Positions 21,032-32,753 of a DNA stretch of 64,000 nt are shown one piece after another; within the stretch, counting starts at the first letter, position 1; the number at the start of each line of letters is the position of its first letter. The translations under genes and the position numbers were made by a program. The DNA comes from Puccinia triticina (lineage: Eukaryota > Basidiomycota > Pucciniomycetes > Pucciniales > Pucciniaceae), in the NCBI RefSeq assembly GCF_026914185.1, contig NC_070566.1, positions 4,030,001 through 4,094,000 of the forward strand, written 5' to 3'. The notes beneath the pieces are model-generated. The model had not been told where the DNA came from. It made no database searches and worked only from the letters and a program-made list of their open reading frames with translations.

Positions 21032-23874
21032 AGTTGAAAAATCGACTCCCAAGAATTAATAAATTGACTCCCAAAAGTCATTTACGTTGCGCAGACCATC
21101 TCAGGATGTCTGTCCCCGGTCCGCAGGACCAAATTTTGACCCGCGCGGATTCCGGGAGTCGGAAAATTAATTCTGCTATTCAGAATGGGAGTTGGAATTT
21201 TAATTTCACAAAAAATGACGGACACCAGGAAAAATAAATTGTCACTGGACTACAGGTAACATCAGCCTAAGTCCACTGAGCTACCCACCAGTTGCACAGT
21301 TGGCCACATGTACAGCCCCCTGTAGGAAACAAAGGGGCCATTGTAGCCTAGTTGTGGTAGTGCCAGAGCTGGAAGAAAGTGACAGCCATTGTTGCTTGAT
21401 GTCACCTGATGTCTGGTGACAATTGATTTTTCCTGGTGGGAAAATAAAGAAAAATTTATACCTCCACACTGGGGCACTGTAAGCCCCCCAAAATTTTACA
21501 GCGGCCATAAAGCACTCTGAATAGCACCTGATGAGCATCACGGCATTGGCACACCCCAGGAAAGGGGTGTGCTACTGTGGGTCTAATTGGTGAACTTCTT
21601 GGCAGTGGGAAACCCCAGGAAAGGGGTTTGCTACTGTGGGTATAATTTGGTGGATTTTGTACTGAGGAAATCAGCCAAAGCCTTTGCCACAGTCACCAAA
21701 GTTTTGGATCATTGAATAAAATACTTTGTACCCAAATGGTCAGCTGCAAGGCATTAACACACCAGAATAAAATAATTTTGAGGCAGCTGGGATTAACTGT
21801 GGTGGAGGCACTATTAACTGTGGCAGAGGCACTATTAACTGTGGCAGGGGCACTATTAGCTGTGGCAGAGGCACTATTAACTGTGGTGGAGGCACTATTA
21901 ACTCTTGCAGAGGCGCTATCAACTGTGGTGGAGGCAATATTATCTGTTGCGGAGGCAATTAGTGTTGTAATTGTGTGATGTAAATGTGACAATAATGTTA
22001 TTGTTTGTTAATCTGTTGAGCGAGGCTGTCAGATTAATAGAATGATAATGCTATGTACAAAGAATTTGATAATATATGTATTTATGAATGATAAAAAATG
22101 AAAGACAAAATGTGCATAGAGACTGGTCTATTTATACCATGGCTCTCCATATATGTGTGTGTACTTGTCCTCTAGGTCCTCCACGCCTGTCAAAGCACCA
22201 GAGAAAGCTTGCTTTCTCTGTGCAATTTACTTTTCTTAACTGATACTTTCCAGGGGTCACTCAGCGCCTTTTCCTTCCACAACTCTTGGCCCATTGGGCT
22301 TTTCTTTTGTGGTTACTTATGATGCAGAGCGTTTTGAGCTTATCGGCCAAAAGCTTTGCATTCTTATCAATGAGAGCTACATGCTCTTCACTGGTCCTTG
22401 CACTGCGCTGAGCAAGTGCTTTCTCTCTTTGCTTTCTTTGCAGCTTAAGTGCTATCTGAACATGTTTGCTATGCTCCTTTGCCTGGAGTTCGGATAGTCA
22501 AGGATCATCAATGTCTACCTGATGAGCTCGGATTAGTTTCCTATCTTGTGACATTTGATCTGTGACATATTGTTCATGTGATTGAGTTGAGAGCACCACT
22601 ATGTTCGCTGAGGCTGGTTGCTCAACAATTAGTAGCAGATATGACCAAAAGCCCCAGCTGCCTCAAAATTATTTTATGCTGGTGTGTTACTGCCTTGCAG
22701 CTAGCCATTTGGGCACAGAGTATTTTGCTTTGTGGTCCGAAATTTTGTTGCACTTTGGGGCCCTGTGGCAAAGGCTTTGGCGGATTTCCTTTGTAGGAAA
22801 TCCGCCCAACCAGACCCGCAGTAGCACGCCCCTTTGCTGGGGCTTCCCACTGCCAAGAAGCTCACCATCTGCGTTCCAGAGGCTTTTATGCGCACTGTAA
22901 CATTCTGGGGGGCTTTGGGGCACTGTGGCTAAGGCTTTGGCGGATTTCCTTGGTAGGAAATCCGCCAAATACGGCCCACAGTCGCACACCCCCTTCCTGG
23001 GGCGTGCCAATTCTGTGACGCTCATCAGGTGCTATTCAGAGTGCTTCATGGCCACTGTAAGATTCTGGGGGGCTTTAGGTGCCCCAGTGCGGAGGTATAA
23101 ATGTTTCTTTATTTTCCGTCCTTTTTTGTGAAATTGAAATTCCAACTGCCATTCTGGATCCAACTTAACCCAAGTCCCTGGCTGCTGCGGGCGTGTGTCT
23201 TGCGAAGCAAGCCCTCGGCAGGAGGGACTTGCGCCTTATTGCTCCTTCTTGCGCGGGCAAGATTGAAGATTTTGGGGGGAGGAATCTTCAAAAGTGTACA
23301 ACTCCTTGCATCCAAAACCATCTTGAGATGAAATTTGCTGAGGCTGAAGACTGGCGTGTGGCCGTCCAACCTGGAGAACTTGGGGCATCTCAATCCGCTC
23401 CCTCCCCTCCCAATAAAAACATCAAAAACACTGGATCTGTGGCGTTTACATGGAAAAGCTCTGTGCTCAGCACCTCCGTTCCACAGTTCTGTCCATGATA
23501 AAACGGGAGATAGCATGATTTCTGCCCTTTTCTCCAGCATCTTCTGCTGACCTTGAGCTCATCACATGGGAGTGGGTGTGATAGTTGAGCTGTAGAAAAA
23601 ATCAAGAAAGTACCCCAAAATTCCATCCCCGCTACGCGAGCTTGGGGCGGGTCAAAGTCCCTCCTGACAGAGGCTCGCGTTGCGAGCTCAGCCCCGAAGT
23701 CTCGAGGGACTTTCAGTTCGATTCTGGACAGCAGAATTAATTGTCCGGCTCCCAGAATCCGTGCGGGTCGGACTTTGGTCCCGCGGACCGGGGACGGACG
23801 ACCTGAGGTGGTCCGCGTGACGCACACACGTTTTGGGAGTCATGAATCAATTTATGGGAGTTGATTTTTCAACT
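21032..23874. mobile_element. terminal-inverted-repeat element, 2.84 kb
   Basis: The left end, AGTTGAAAAATCGACTCCCA, is matched inverted at the right end (TGGGAGTTGATTTTTCAACT). Similarity continues inwards for about 170 bp, including the GGTCCGC...GCGGATTC portion. Inside, blocks near 21440-21600 recur inverted near 22960-23110. No transposase frame. No clean target duplication (flanks are poly-T / C-T rich). Confidence 0.55.
21787..21962. repeat. minisatellite, about 21-24 bp unit
   Basis: About eight copies of a unit like CACTATTAACTGTGGCAGAG. It is open in several frames, giving spurious ALLTVAE-type peptide repeats. It lies within the 21032-23874 element. Confidence 0.8.
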
Positions 23875-25052
23875 CCCTTTTTTTTCTTTTTGAATAGTTT
23901 GAGCGGACGTTTCCGGCGGCTAACAATAGCGCCGGCGTAGTGCAGCTTAACAAATGCAAACACTGCGCAACACTAGCGCTAATGTTAGCATAGCTGGCCC
24001 ATCGCTGCTTAGAGCATTTCCACTGCGGGCCCCAGTTCTGGGTCACTGCACATTCAGGCCGTGTTTGGCAGTGTGATGTTTAAAACATGCTACCCGCACA
24101 TCTTGTAAAACACTTTTTTTTTAGGATAATGCTTTGCAAGTAAGAAGACTTTGCTCCCAAATGATCAGGGCCAAAAAATGATGTTTGACATAATGTAAAG
24201 GGACATGCCGCAATTGTTAGTTGTGTGATAATGAAACACAGCCTCATAAATGTTGGTGGCAAAGTGTATGTAGGGTTTAGGGGTATCACATGGGGTGTCG
24301 CCTCCACTCCTTGAAAGCACGAAGCCCCGAAGAGTGTCTGCACACCGCCCTCGACATCTCTCCCCCCGGGCACAAGAAAGGAAAATGCAGATGATTAAAG
24401 AATTAGATAAGCGATAACGATATGTAGAAGAACACGGTATACAGAGGGGATACAACAACAGGATGACTAGGGAAGAAAAGAAGGGTTCCAGGTGTGTTTG
24501 CATCAAGGAAAAGCACGGGTTGCGAGCGCGAGCTGGGAGATATTAGATGGGCGGGGTCGGGAGATACAGGGCGCGGGCGGGCGTGAATCGGCGGGGTGGC
24601 GGATGCGTATTATACAAGAATTGGGCGCGGAGATGGGAACTGATAATGATAACGAGGATGGCAAGAATTACGGGGCCGGCGGGGGGCGGATATCTGGTTT
24701 TTTGGGCGCCGGTCAGCTGGAGGGTTTTTTTTTTTTGGCGCGGAGAAGGAGGAAGACTTACGAGGGAAAATGCGAGAGGCCCCGGTGTCCACTGAACATA
24801 CAGAGACAGATCAGGCGGAGGACGGGGACGACGGCAAAGCGACGAGGGCGGGTACAACAGGCGAGGAAAAGGGGGCGGTATACAGGAGCGTGGGAGGATG
24901 CGGACGAGGTGCGAGGGGCGGGAAGGGTCGGGCGAGGGTATTAGGGGAACGAGGGCGGGGCCAAGATGCGGGCAAGAGTACACAACAAGAAGAACACAGG
25001 GGGGGGAGGGGGGACTATAGACGGCGGTTATGTTTGGGGTGGGGGCGCGGGG
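23875..25052. other. no supported gene; GCTACG fragment, then GC-rich purine-biased DNA
   Basis: Near 23920-24005 is a short TAGCG / GGCCCA repeat fragment like that at 7703. From about 24360 the base composition turns strongly GC- and purine-rich on the plus strand. This continues into the minus-strand gene at 25053-25820 and may include its 3' untranslated region. Overlapping frames at 24492-24983 are composition artefacts. Confidence 0.35.
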
Positions 25053-25820
25053 TCAGAGATGGCCGCCGTACTTGAGCTGGGAGGAGGGGCAGAGTCTGAT
25101 GCGGCGATGGGGGCCGAGGGGGGCGATGTTGAGGGTGAAGAGCTGGGGCGGGCGGGTGGGCTTGGAGCGGGCCTGGAGGGCCTTGGCGGCCTGGTGGAGC
25201 AGCCGGGCTTGGGTCTGGAGATAGACGGTCTGGCGGGCGCGGGCGCGGGCGGGGCGGGGAGTGCGGATGGGGCCGCGGAGGACGGGCGAGCGGGGGCGCT
25301 TGGAGAGGGGTCTGGGGGCCGCGGCTGCTGATGAGGCCGATCCTGAGGAGGCCGATCCAGAGGAGGAGTCGGAGGAGGAGTGGCAAGAGGCGGAGGCGGA
25401 GGAGGCGAGGGAGGAGGAGGACTGGGGCCGCAGGATGGGGAAGATGCGCTGGTGACGGCGGCCGGCGGGCTGGGCCCTTGCGGGAGCCATCGAATGCTCG
25501 TGGTAGGACCTCGAGCGGTCGAGAGCAGGGTCAGGGCCGTCGTGGTAGGAGTTGCCGCGGGTGTGGCGGAAGGGGCCCCAGATGATGCCCCTGGCGAAGT
25601 CGGTGCGGAGCGGGAAGCGCCAGCCGTCGAGGACGCTCTCCAGGCCGCTGGGCTCCGTCGTCGGGTCCGCGAACGTCGGCGCGGGCGGCGGGGGGGCGTC
25701 CGGCGGCGGCTGCGAGAGCGGGTCGATGTCTGCGTGGTGGGCGAGGGACGGGGTGCGGTTGAAGCTCATGTCGAGGGTCAGCTTTGCGCTCAGGAAGCCC
25801 GGCGAGGGGGTGGAAGACAT
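25053..25820 (-). CDS. hypothetical protein, serine-rich centre
   Basis: The minus frame of 255 codons begins MSSTPSPGFLSAKLTLDMSF at 25820. The frame stays open upstream through a (CAC)n run, which I take as 5' leader. It contains a compact region (SVLDGWRFPLRTDFARGIIW), a Ser/Ala/Asp-rich low-complexity segment, an Arg-rich segment, and an ordered end (LFTLNIAPLGPHRRIRLCPS). Strong GC bias at third positions and the well-formed termini suggest a real gene, but no family was recognised. A further 3' exon cannot be excluded. Confidence 0.5.
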   Translation of the reverse strand: MSSTPSPGFLSAKLTLDMSFNRTPSLAHHADIDPLSQPPPDAPPPPAPTFADPTTEPSGLESVLDGWRFPLRTDFARGIIWGPFRHTRGNSYHDGPDPALDRSRSYHEHSMAPARAQPAGRRHQRIFPILRPQSSSSLASSASASCHSSSDSSSGSASSGSASSAAAAPRPLSKRPRSPVLRGPIRTPRPARARARQTVYLQTQARLLHQAAKALQARSKPTRPPQLFTLNIAPLGPHRRIRLCPSSQLKYGGHL

Positions 25821-26331
25821 GTGTGTGTGTGTGTTGTTGTGGTGGTGGTGGTGGTGGTGGTGGTGGTGAGTGGTGATGGTGGGGAGGGTCGAGGAGAGAG
25901 TGGGGGAGGGTGGATTATAAGGAGATGGTGGGTTGGCCCGGGGGAGATGGCTGGGGCTCGGAGGGCCGTTCGGGCGAGGGCGGGCTGGCACAGGGCAGTC
26001 AGGAGGGCGGGCGGCTGATGATCAGGACTGCTCAGGCGGATCGGCCTGAAAGGAGCCAGCTGCCGCAAAAGGAGAACATCCACCGCTTCCCACACTACAC
26101 ACGCTCGCTTCCTGGGAGCCGCCGGAGGGGGGGAGCGCAGCTGGCGAGGTGCTCACCCGGCCAGAATCACCGCCGGCAGCCTTCTTGGCAGAAGCAGAGC
26201 CCGGGGCCCACCCGAGCCAACGGCGCACATTTCTCCCAGCCAGGAATGCGGCCCAATGACGTCACCGCAGGCTCAAAGATCTGCGCAGGTGTACGATCTG
26301 GACCCAGCCATTGGAAGTCTGATCATCGCCA

Positions 26332-26411
26332 GCCTCAGTAGCCCAGTGGTAGAGCGTTTGCCTAGTACCCGCCGCTAGCAAAAGGTCCAGTGTTCGACTC
26401 ACTGTTGAGGC
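26332..26411 (+). tRNA. tRNA-Thr(AGT) with a 9-nt intron
   Basis: The acceptor stem is GCCTCAG with TTGAGGC. The D arm is GCCC/GAGC with one mismatch. The anticodon stem is TTTGC/GCAAA with loop CTAGTA, a 9-nt intron at 26368-26376, then A. The T arm is CAGTG-TTCGACT-CACTG. The anticodon AGT is at 26364-26366, preceded by T33. The mature length is normal at 71 nt plus discriminator. A TTTT Pol III terminator follows at 26416-26419. Unlike the tRNA-like segments in the LTRs, every stem here is intact. Confidence 0.9.
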
Positions 26412-26763
26412 ATCTCTTTTGCCGCCCGGCCCCCCAGCCAGGGGCCTGGCCTTACACCCTGATCTCCTTTTTCCTGGGCGGCGTGTGGGCCCGGCCCAGG
26501 CCAGCCTTGCGTTTGCCGAGGACGCCGGATGCGGCCATGAGAGACAGACGAGGAGAGGAGAGGAGGGCTGCTCGAGACCAGCGAGGGGCAGGGCACATGG
26601 CCTCCGCCCCGGGTGGACACGCGACTTGCTGGAAAAGGGGAGACCCGTATCCCATTCTATGGCGGTAGGCGCGGCGAGGACGGGTGCTGCACGATGCTTC
26701 GATCGAGGAAGAGTCGCCCGGCCACTCGAAACGTTCCGTCTCCGGGCAATGCCTGACCAGCTG

Positions 26764-26912
26764 ATGGTAGCCTCATAGATGTCCGGCCAATGGTAACCTT
26801 CATACGGGCCATGGCACGTGACCTGCGGCCGATCAATTGTAACCACAGGCTCGTTCATGGCTGGGTCAAATGGTAACCGTCATATGCAGGCTATGGCCGC
26901 TCAACGGTAACC
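26764..26912. promoter_or_regulatory. cluster of GGTAACC motifs
   Basis: GGTAACC or a near match (GGTAGCC, TGTAACC) occurs five times in 150 bp, at about 26766, 26792, 26838, 26872 and 26906, with an E-box CACGTG at 26815-26820. The cluster lies upstream of the secreted collagen-like gene. It could be a binding-site array or an old tandem repeat. Confidence 0.35.
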
Positions 26913-27460
26913 TGGACATGGCCCATCACCTCCTGACGGCCGTCGACCAACCTCGCAGAGCATGGGAAGTGAACGCTCGGTGCAAGTTGCCGCCTATGGG
27001 GATGGCTGGTTGGCCCGACGCTTGAGCACAACAAAGCACCATTCTCGGCTGGCGGGTTACGTTTCATTCGTCACGTGCGGAACACAAGTGGTTGAACTGG
27101 GTTCACCAGAGCCCCCCCAGTACATCCATCTGCTTCCTCACGATTTCAACACTCCTCTCATTGCTATGTTACATATTCCCGCCAGCAATGCTAGGCTTCC
27201 AACTTGCCCCATTTCATTTCCTTCCAAGGGGTAGACTTCATATTTAAGGGCGGCCCTCTTCGCCCTTTTCCAGCCAGCAGTCTCTACTCTAAAGCCTCAC
27301 AAAAACAGCCCGAGGCCTTTTTCTATTTCCCTCTTATTTAGCTGTAAGTTAACCTCGACTATACCTGCCGGCAGGAATCTTCCAATTCATCAAATATTCT
27401 ATTCAGGTACTACTTTGTTCTCTCCGCTGTAATTACTGCAACGAAAAAGCCTGCATAAAA

Positions 27461-28818
27461 ATGAAGTCCTTTTTCGGGCTACTGCTTCTCAGCATCCTGT
27501 GCTTTTCCCATTCTGATGGTGCAAGGATCACGAATGGCATTGCTCCTCATTTCAACAACTTGTTGGCAAGAGACAACGGCGGCGGACACATGAACAAGCT
27601 GGTGGCAAGACAAGACCAGACGGGGAACTTCCAAACAGTCAGTCCAAATTATCCGGCTATCGATCCATCTTTTTTTTATTCCTCTAACATCATCGGAACG
27701 CTACGTGAACAGTTCACTGGGACTCTTGGTTCTCGTGCCCCTACAGTCAAGAAGAAAGGCGGGGTTTTTGTGGTAGAGTCAGTCCACCCGGTCCTTTGCT
27801 CCCCGCCAGATTTCCGCCCTGTCTCTGACGCAGCGCGATGCATTTCAGGTTCGGAAGTGCCGACGAGAAGTTCCCGAAATTGATAGACGCGATCATACGG
27901 TCTTGCGACCGCCAGAGCAACCGGTGTGCCGATTTTTTCAACCGCAAGGGCCAGTCCAAGACCCAAGAATGCAACGCGCAACTGACCGATTGCAAGAAGG
28001 TGGCCACCGCGCAATCCGGGAATGCGGGCCCAACGCTCCCGGCTGACCAGAACACACAGATCCAAAGCGGGCCGATCACGCTCTCGGGACAGCAAACGGC
28101 GCAAGACATCCAGCTTTCGCAGAACACGCAGACCCAGACCACGCAGCAGATCGAGCTCACTGGACAAGGATCGGGGGACCAGAATGTGCAGCTCGACCAG
28201 AACACACAGTTGCAGACGGGGCAGACCAACCAAACGGCCCAGGTGGACCAGAACACCCAGCTGCAAACAGGACAGCCTGATCCGAACGCGCAGAGCGTCC
28301 AGCTGGGCCAGGACACCCAGATCTCAACTGACCTCGCCGGGCCCACCATCCAGACCCCGCCTGCCAGGCCCACCGACCAGAGCACAAGGCTAGCCGACCT
28401 CGCCGGGCCCACCATCCAGACCCCGCCTGGCAGGACCACCGACCAGAGCACAAGGGTAGCCGACCTCGCCGGGCCCACGATCCAAAACCTGCCCGGAAGG
28501 ACCAACGACCAGACCGCAAGGCTGGCCGGCCTGCCCGGATCGACGACCCAGAACATCCGGACCTCCGACAAGATCACGGTCGATGTGACCACCAAGATAA
28601 TCGAGCTGGCTCAGCAGCCTCTCGTCATCAAGGGGAAAGACGGCAAAGACGGCATTGATGGAAAGGATGGGCGGAACGGGAGGAATGGAAAGACGGGACT
28701 GACGGGGCCGACGGGGCCGACGGGGCCGTCCACCGTCAAGCTCCAACAGACGGGATCAAAGGAACAGACGGGAGCAAAGGAACAGACCCCCTCCTCTGGA
28801 AAACCAGCCAAAAACTGA
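27461..28818 (+). CDS. secreted protein with Cys-domain, TIQTPP repeats and collagen-like tail
   Basis: Two exons, 27461-27711 and 27849-28818, give 406 aa in one frame. The intron has GT-AG ends and phase 2; its donor, GTTCAC, is weak but is the only one that keeps the frame. Residues 1-20 are a signal peptide (MKSFFGLLLLSILCFSHSDG). A short domain with CDRQSNRC and CNAQLTDCKK matches the four-Cys secreted fungal pattern I recall. Then come Gln/Thr-rich repeats, three copies of a roughly 20-aa DLAGPTIQTPPG unit, and a Gly-X-Y stretch (GKDGKDGIDGKDG, GLTGPTGPTGPS). A TATA-like TATTTAAGG stands near 27241 and a likely 5' leader intron spans 27344-27406. It is probably an adhesive or wall-associated protein; whether it is an effector is unknown. 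Confidence 0.75.
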
Positions 28819-29892
28819 CGGCTCTCGGCCGTTGGAAGCTGGCCTGAGGCCCTCTTTCTGCGGAACAGCTTGGATTTTCTTGGATGCTTCTAGATTATTT
28901 TATATATTTTTTAGTTGCAATTTGTTTTATTGTATGGACATCCATTTCTTTGTGCATGCCATTCAGAGTGAGCTTGTCTTGGCATGAACTGCACAGCTAT
29001 GACTTGTGCCCTCAAGACCTTGCGATTGATAGCCATTATGAACCCTGTTTGATTTGGCAATGGTTCCTCATATGCTCTTCCTGTCACTTCTTTTTCACCA
29101 TTCTCCAAATTGGTTGTAACAACATGCTGAGCTGTCCCAGGACAGGAGCAATTAATTCCAGAGACGCTGAATGACCCGCAAAAAACAAAGCACATGATGC
29201 ACCCAGCACCCACAAAAAAACTGAACAACCACTCCTCCAGAAGATTTCCATGTATGCTGGTCCCAGATGTCTCCACATTGTTCTTGCCCCAAACTGCTTG
29301 TGGAGGGAGGCCAGCTTGGCTCATTTTACCCCCAGTCTTTTTTTTGGATCTTGCCTGGCAACATGAGCTACATAGACCCTGAAAGAAGAGACAATCTGGA
29401 CAGCCATTCAAAATGGATGTTTTTTCTTGATAGTTGGTGGCTGAGGCTCAGTGGCAAGCTGGCCGCGTAACTAACAGTCTTGTTGGGGTTGGATGGAACA
29501 GACACCAAAGTGGACTTGGTGGGAACGTGCCTTTCAACATTGTGCTTGGATGGTAATATATGGATATCTATGATTGAATTTGGAGTAAAGGCAGCAGCTA
29601 TGTAATGTTTAGTGATCAGGAACACCGCACAGTTGTCTCCTGGATGTTTAGCTCCTCATCATCCAGCTACATAAATATGTAATGCAGCCTCCATTTCAAG
29701 CGTAAAGGAGGATCCAGTTGAGGAACCCCCGATCCCGAAAACCAGGGCTGTTGCATTGGAATGGTTGCTGTGTTGTTGCCCCGCTCCGCCCCGTTGAGGG
29801 TGGCTCGGATCGGGTGAGTTCGGATCGCGCAGGGGCTGGCTGGTTGGGAAGCAGTCGATGGAAAAGGCAGTTGACTTCCCAACACCCAAACC
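28819..29892. other. intergenic, no gene seen
   Basis: The 3' region of the secreted protein gene and the upstream region of the RA-PH gene. Minus frames at 28911-29411 and 29667-30257 are chance or shadow frames. Confidence 0.35.
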
Positions 29893-32753
29893 ATGACCAC
29901 CACACTGTACCAACAACACCGATACCCCCAGCAACCAGCAGACCCATCCCCGTCATCCTCATCAGCAGCTGAAGAAGAAGAAGAAGACTCAGCCGACAGC
30001 GATGACATCCCACTCGGACAGAGACACCCAGACGCACTCAGAGCACAGGCCACCATCAGAGCAGAACGAGCGAAGCGGAAACAACAACAGCAACAGCAGC
30101 AGCAGCAGACCAGAACAACCAAAGAACTGGCCAGGGCAGCAACGATCGCAAAACTGTCGATGAAGCCAAACGGAGCACCACCCGATGAGGACGACAACCA
30201 GCCCCTGGGACTGATCAAACGGATGAAGTCGATGGCCAGACCCAGCAAACCACACACTCAGCCTCAGCCGCAGAACCAGAACCAGAACCAGCCATTCTCA
30301 GTCGACGAACTGGTCAGGAAACTCGACAGGGTACAGCAACAAGCCATCAAACCAACTGTGCTCACCCAAAACCAGCAGCAGCAGCAACAACCCAGTCGAG
30401 CCGATCCCATCACCCGCCCCCGTCCAAGCCAACTGGACACCACCCACGGCGCCAACCAGACCAGGAAACACTCCGACCATCTCCTCACACCGCTCTCCCC
30501 CTCCCTCCAAGACCACACAAACCACACCATGCCCATCCGGCTGCCCTCAGAACGCTCCATGACCAGATCCCCCGTCGAGCCACGCGACCTCATCGACTTC
30601 TCCCGTCACCCGTCCTCCCACAACCCCCAACAACAACAACATTCCAGCTCGGAGGAAAAGTCTGCACTCGACCACGTCAGACGCTCGCCCACCCGGCTCA
30701 GGGGCCACACCGACCAACAACTGCCCCATCACGAACCGGTCTCAAACGCCTTGCGACGGGCCAAGACGACCGCCGACAAAGCGGGCGCCTTCCACTCCTT
30801 CCACAACCCTCCCCCGACGGTGCCCCTGCCCACCCTGCCCCCACTCAACACCCAGCACTCCCACCACCACCACCACCACCACCATCATGCTCATACCCAG
30901 CCACAGGAATCGAGATCGCCAGTCCTGACTCGCCCGACCAACCTGCTCCATCCCATCGACACCAAGGTCGACACCGCCGCAAGCCAACACGCCTCGCCCA
31001 GCGACACCTGCTCGCCCTCCCTCGCCCCCCTCCCCCGCAAGAAGATCCTCATCAAACTCGCCATCATCCACCAAGCCCGCTCCATCATGGTCGAGATCGG
31101 CCCGCTCACCTCGGTCAAGGATCTGCTTGCTCAGGCCCACCAGACCGGCGCGCTCAGTGAGGGCTCGTGGGGCGTCTTCGAGGTCTGGACCGAGCTCGGC
31201 ATCGGTCCGTCTCCCCTCCTTCCTCTCTTCTCTCTCTCTCTTCTCTGACTTTCTTGTCTTTACACAGAGAGACCGATCCGAGAGATCGAGACGATCATGT
31301 CCGTCGTCGACACCTGGACCTCCGCAGACACCAACGAGACCCATCTGCTGGTGCAGAAAAACGACCTCTCCGGGCTCGCTGTCTCCAAGCGCTCGTTCAC
31401 CTCGGGCCGCCATGGCGGAAACCTCTGGTGCGAACTCAAGCCGGGTAAATGGACGAAGAAGTATGTCCTTCTGCGCGACAACGAGCTCTATCTCTGCTCC
31501 AACGACAAGGTACGCAATTTCTCCATGCCCAAAACAAGCTACTGGGTCGTTTATTTGTGGGATGGCGGCGGTTTTGTGTTAGGGCAAAGACGAGATGTTC
31601 CTGTGCACGATGGAGAAGTTCGACGTGTATGCGATCCCCTCATGGGCCCACAAGACGTTGAAGGGCGTGCCGAGGGAATACGCGTTTGGCCTGAAGAGTC
31701 TCAACAAGCTGTCCTTCTTCGAGACCAAGTCAGACTTCATCCACAAGTTCTCGTGCAAGGACCGACTGGTCTTGCTTGAATGGATCCGTCGTCTGTACGA
31801 TGCCCGCGTACGTCTCTCCTCTTTCCTATATACCTGTTACCGCTCGTGTTAAGATGTGTGTGTGTGTGTTTGATGTGTAGACGTATATCGTCATGAGTCA
31901 TCGCGGAGAAGAAGAGCCGACACCGGCCGGACATCTGAGTCGGACGAAGACGACGCGCACCGGGGCCGCAGGAGGAGGCGGAAGCGAGCGGGTGAAGCGG
32001 AGCGGGACGGTTGCCGGAGCCCGGGCCGCGTCGGCTGGCACGAAGGAAGCGATGCCCGGGATGGCGGGGTCGGAGAAGAGCGCGGCGCGCAAAGAGTCGA
32101 CCGGGTCTGGAGGCGGAGGAGGAGCCGGGCTGAGTCGGAAACCGACGCTCGTGCAGACCTCGTCCTCGGCCAAGTTCAAGCAGGGCACCCTGCTCGGCGA
32201 TCTCGCCCCGCCCCCTCCTCCCTCCAAACACCACCTCCTTCCCACCGCCGACGACGCCACCACTCTCCAGGCGGTCCTGCCCGCCCACATTCTCGCGCTC
32301 TCCGCGCCCCTCGGCGACCATCCCCGCGACCCGCTCCCCGGACTCTCATCCGCCGGCCGCTCCTCCAGCCAACCCGCGGCCTCCTCCGTGCCCGTGTCCA
32401 CTTCTTCCACTACTGCGGGTGGGACGACGACGAGCACGACGACGATCAAGCTGAGGACGTGGGAACAGATGGGCTCCGAGGAACGCAAACTCTACCTCGC
32501 CGAGGTCCAGAACAAGGCCAAGCTTGAAGGCCGCACCCTGCTCCAATTCGACCACTCCGACCCGCCCCCCGTCCACTCCCTCCATGCTCCCCACCATGGC
32601 CCGCCGAAGGAGCCGCTCATCTCCTCCGTGCCCTCCGCCTTCTCTGGCCCCCCTCATTCGGCGGCTGCCGGTGGCCATACTGGGCTCAAGAGAAGCATCA
32701 CCCTCGGCGGCAGATCGTCCGCCCAGAAATCGTTCGCCTCCCGCAAAGCCTGA
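29893..32753 (+). CDS. RA-PH domain adaptor protein, four exons
   Basis: Exons are 29893-31204, 31268-31509, 31583-31807 and 31881-32753. All junctions are GT-AG and the frame totals 883 aa. Residues 1 to about 390 are low complexity: polyQ, a His run near 30860 and basic patches. From KKILIKLAIIHQARSIMVEI (about 395) to NETHLLVQKNDL there is a Ras-association ubiquitin-like fold. It is followed by a PH domain (NLWCELKPGKWTKKYVLLRD ... LEWIRRLYDAR). The tail is Ser/Gly/Pro-rich. RA followed by PH is the core of the MRL/Grb7-type adaptors that link small GTPases to membranes and actin, so a polarity role is likely but inferred. Codons are strongly C/G at third positions. The polyQ and His tracts are not frame-breaking. 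Confidence 0.85.

Noticed and set aside
23109..23827. Minus ORFs of about 145 codons
   Set aside because: They lie across the right arm of the inverted-repeat element, with no domain and frames broken in the matching left arm.
21032..23874. Helitron
   Set aside because: The right end is a hairpin, but both ends are inverted copies of each other and there is no CTRR end or Rep/helicase.
24543..24983. 146-codon minus ORF, Pro/Ser-rich
   Set aside because: Composition artefact of purine-biased GC-rich DNA, with low complexity throughout.
26262..26858. 198-codon minus ORF
   Set aside because: It overlaps the tRNA-Thr gene and GC-rich DNA, has no recognisable domain and no splice or start context.
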